Origin: Xylophilus ampelinus
GTDB taxonomy: Bacteria > Pseudomonadota > Gammaproteobacteria > Burkholderiales > Burkholderiaceae_C
Length of the DNA stretch: 30,907 bases
Direction: 5' to 3'
NCBI RefSeq assembly: GCF_901875635.1
Contig: NZ_CABFMN010000125.1
Coordinates: 1-30,907 of the forward strand
Both the position numbers and the translations under genes were made by a program. Below, in pieces: positions 30,671-30,907 of this stretch. Below the pieces are notes generated by a model that was not told the DNA's origin, made no database searches, and saw only the letters and a list, made by a program, of their open reading frames with translations. The stretch's first letter is position 1. Every line of letters begins with the position of its first letter.

Positions 30671-30907
30671 TCAGCGCTCCTTCTCGACGCGTGCGCGGTA
30701 CAGCGGCAGCCAGTCGCCGGGCGCGCCGGCGCAGCGGCGCTGGTAGTCGTAGCTCGCGGGCACGAAGCCCTTGCCGTCGAAGGCCCACTGCGCCGCGTAG
30801 CCGCAGTCGCCGATGCCGCGTCCCTTGGAGGCACTGGACAGGATGGCCGTGTCCGGGGCGTAGTCGCCTTCGGAGACCACTGCCGCATCGTCCGCGCGCT
30901 CCGGCGC
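30671..30907 (-). CDS. DUF1176-like protein, C-terminal fragment (5' end outside window)
   Basis: The frame is open from the window edge to the TGA at 30671-30673, giving 78 residues. The pattern [20 protein letters not shown] followed by [18 protein letters not shown] matches the end of DUF1176 proteins, periplasmic proteins of unknown function with a conserved G-x-GDCG...W-x-DG and a C-terminal W-x-x-x-Y/W-R. Two cysteines could form a disulfide. It ends one base before the recR GTG start. The N-terminus and any signal peptide are not in the window. Confidence 0.7.
   Translation of the reverse strand, partial: APERADDAAVVSEGDYAPDTAILSSASKGRGIGDCGYAAQWAFDGKGFVPASYDYQRRCAGAPGDWLPLYRARVEKER

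Noticed and set aside
30079..30888. recR extended upstream by about 70 codons
   Set aside because: The extension overlaps the DUF1176 gene in another frame; the GTG at 30669 has a well-placed AAGGAG and gives the family length.

Overview
The window is about 70% G+C, with tightly packed genes on both strands. Gene content and short interspersed repeats point to a betaproteobacterium of the family Comamonadaceae, probably Variovorax or a close relative. This rests on recognised protein families and repeat style, not on a database search. I see no prophage, insertion sequence, CRISPR array, tRNA or rRNA gene, and no intergenic stretch longer than about 300 bases.

Layout. 1-2092: end of a TonB energy-transduction cluster (tonB 3' part, exbB, exbD), then hemP behind a promoter overlapped by a Fur box. 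2093-6377: a GlcG/HbpS-family protein, a YccA-like Bax-inhibitor-1 membrane protein, the 23S rRNA methyltransferase rlmD and a YegD-like short Hsp70. 6409-9522: an unrecognised protein, a phospholipase-D lipoprotein (ClsC-like) and an exported peroxiredoxin. 9596-11208: a TetR repressor divergent from a predicted di-metal helical hydrolase, with paired operators between them. 11228-12287: trxC behind two small unknown genes. 12435-14328: an aldehyde dehydrogenase and a small exported cysteine protein. 14336-16477: an unknown gene, Mn-type sodA and a ZIP metal importer in one direction behind a Fur box. 16762-19186: moaA-mobA (molybdenum cofactor) and a lone cyclic-nucleotide-binding domain. 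19253-20496: methyltransferase and rnhA, divergent from gloB-mltD-Kef antiporter-DUF924 (20495-25326). 25342-29447: LtrA and a nitrate/sulfonate-type ABC transporter. 29588-30907: a MAPEG protein, recR and the end of a DUF1176 protein.

How the genes work together. Two loci are iron-responsive by sequence: hemP, next to TonB-ExbB-ExbD, and the sodA locus, where Fur would switch the cell to manganese superoxide dismutase under iron starvation while a ZIP importer may supply metal. Stress functions recur (thioredoxin 2, peroxiredoxin, glyoxalase II, Kef antiporter).

The most unusual content is non-coding. One 62-bp double-palindrome repeat occurs five times, once inside the rlmD reading frame. 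A second family has three hairpins sharing a 15-nt loop while the stem sequence differs in one copy; that copy places the exbD ribosome-binding site in its stem. The gloB and methyltransferase start codons physically overlap, with a perfect TATAAT ten bases before the gloB ATG. I found no clearly new multi-gene system; most protein-coding genes are of known families.
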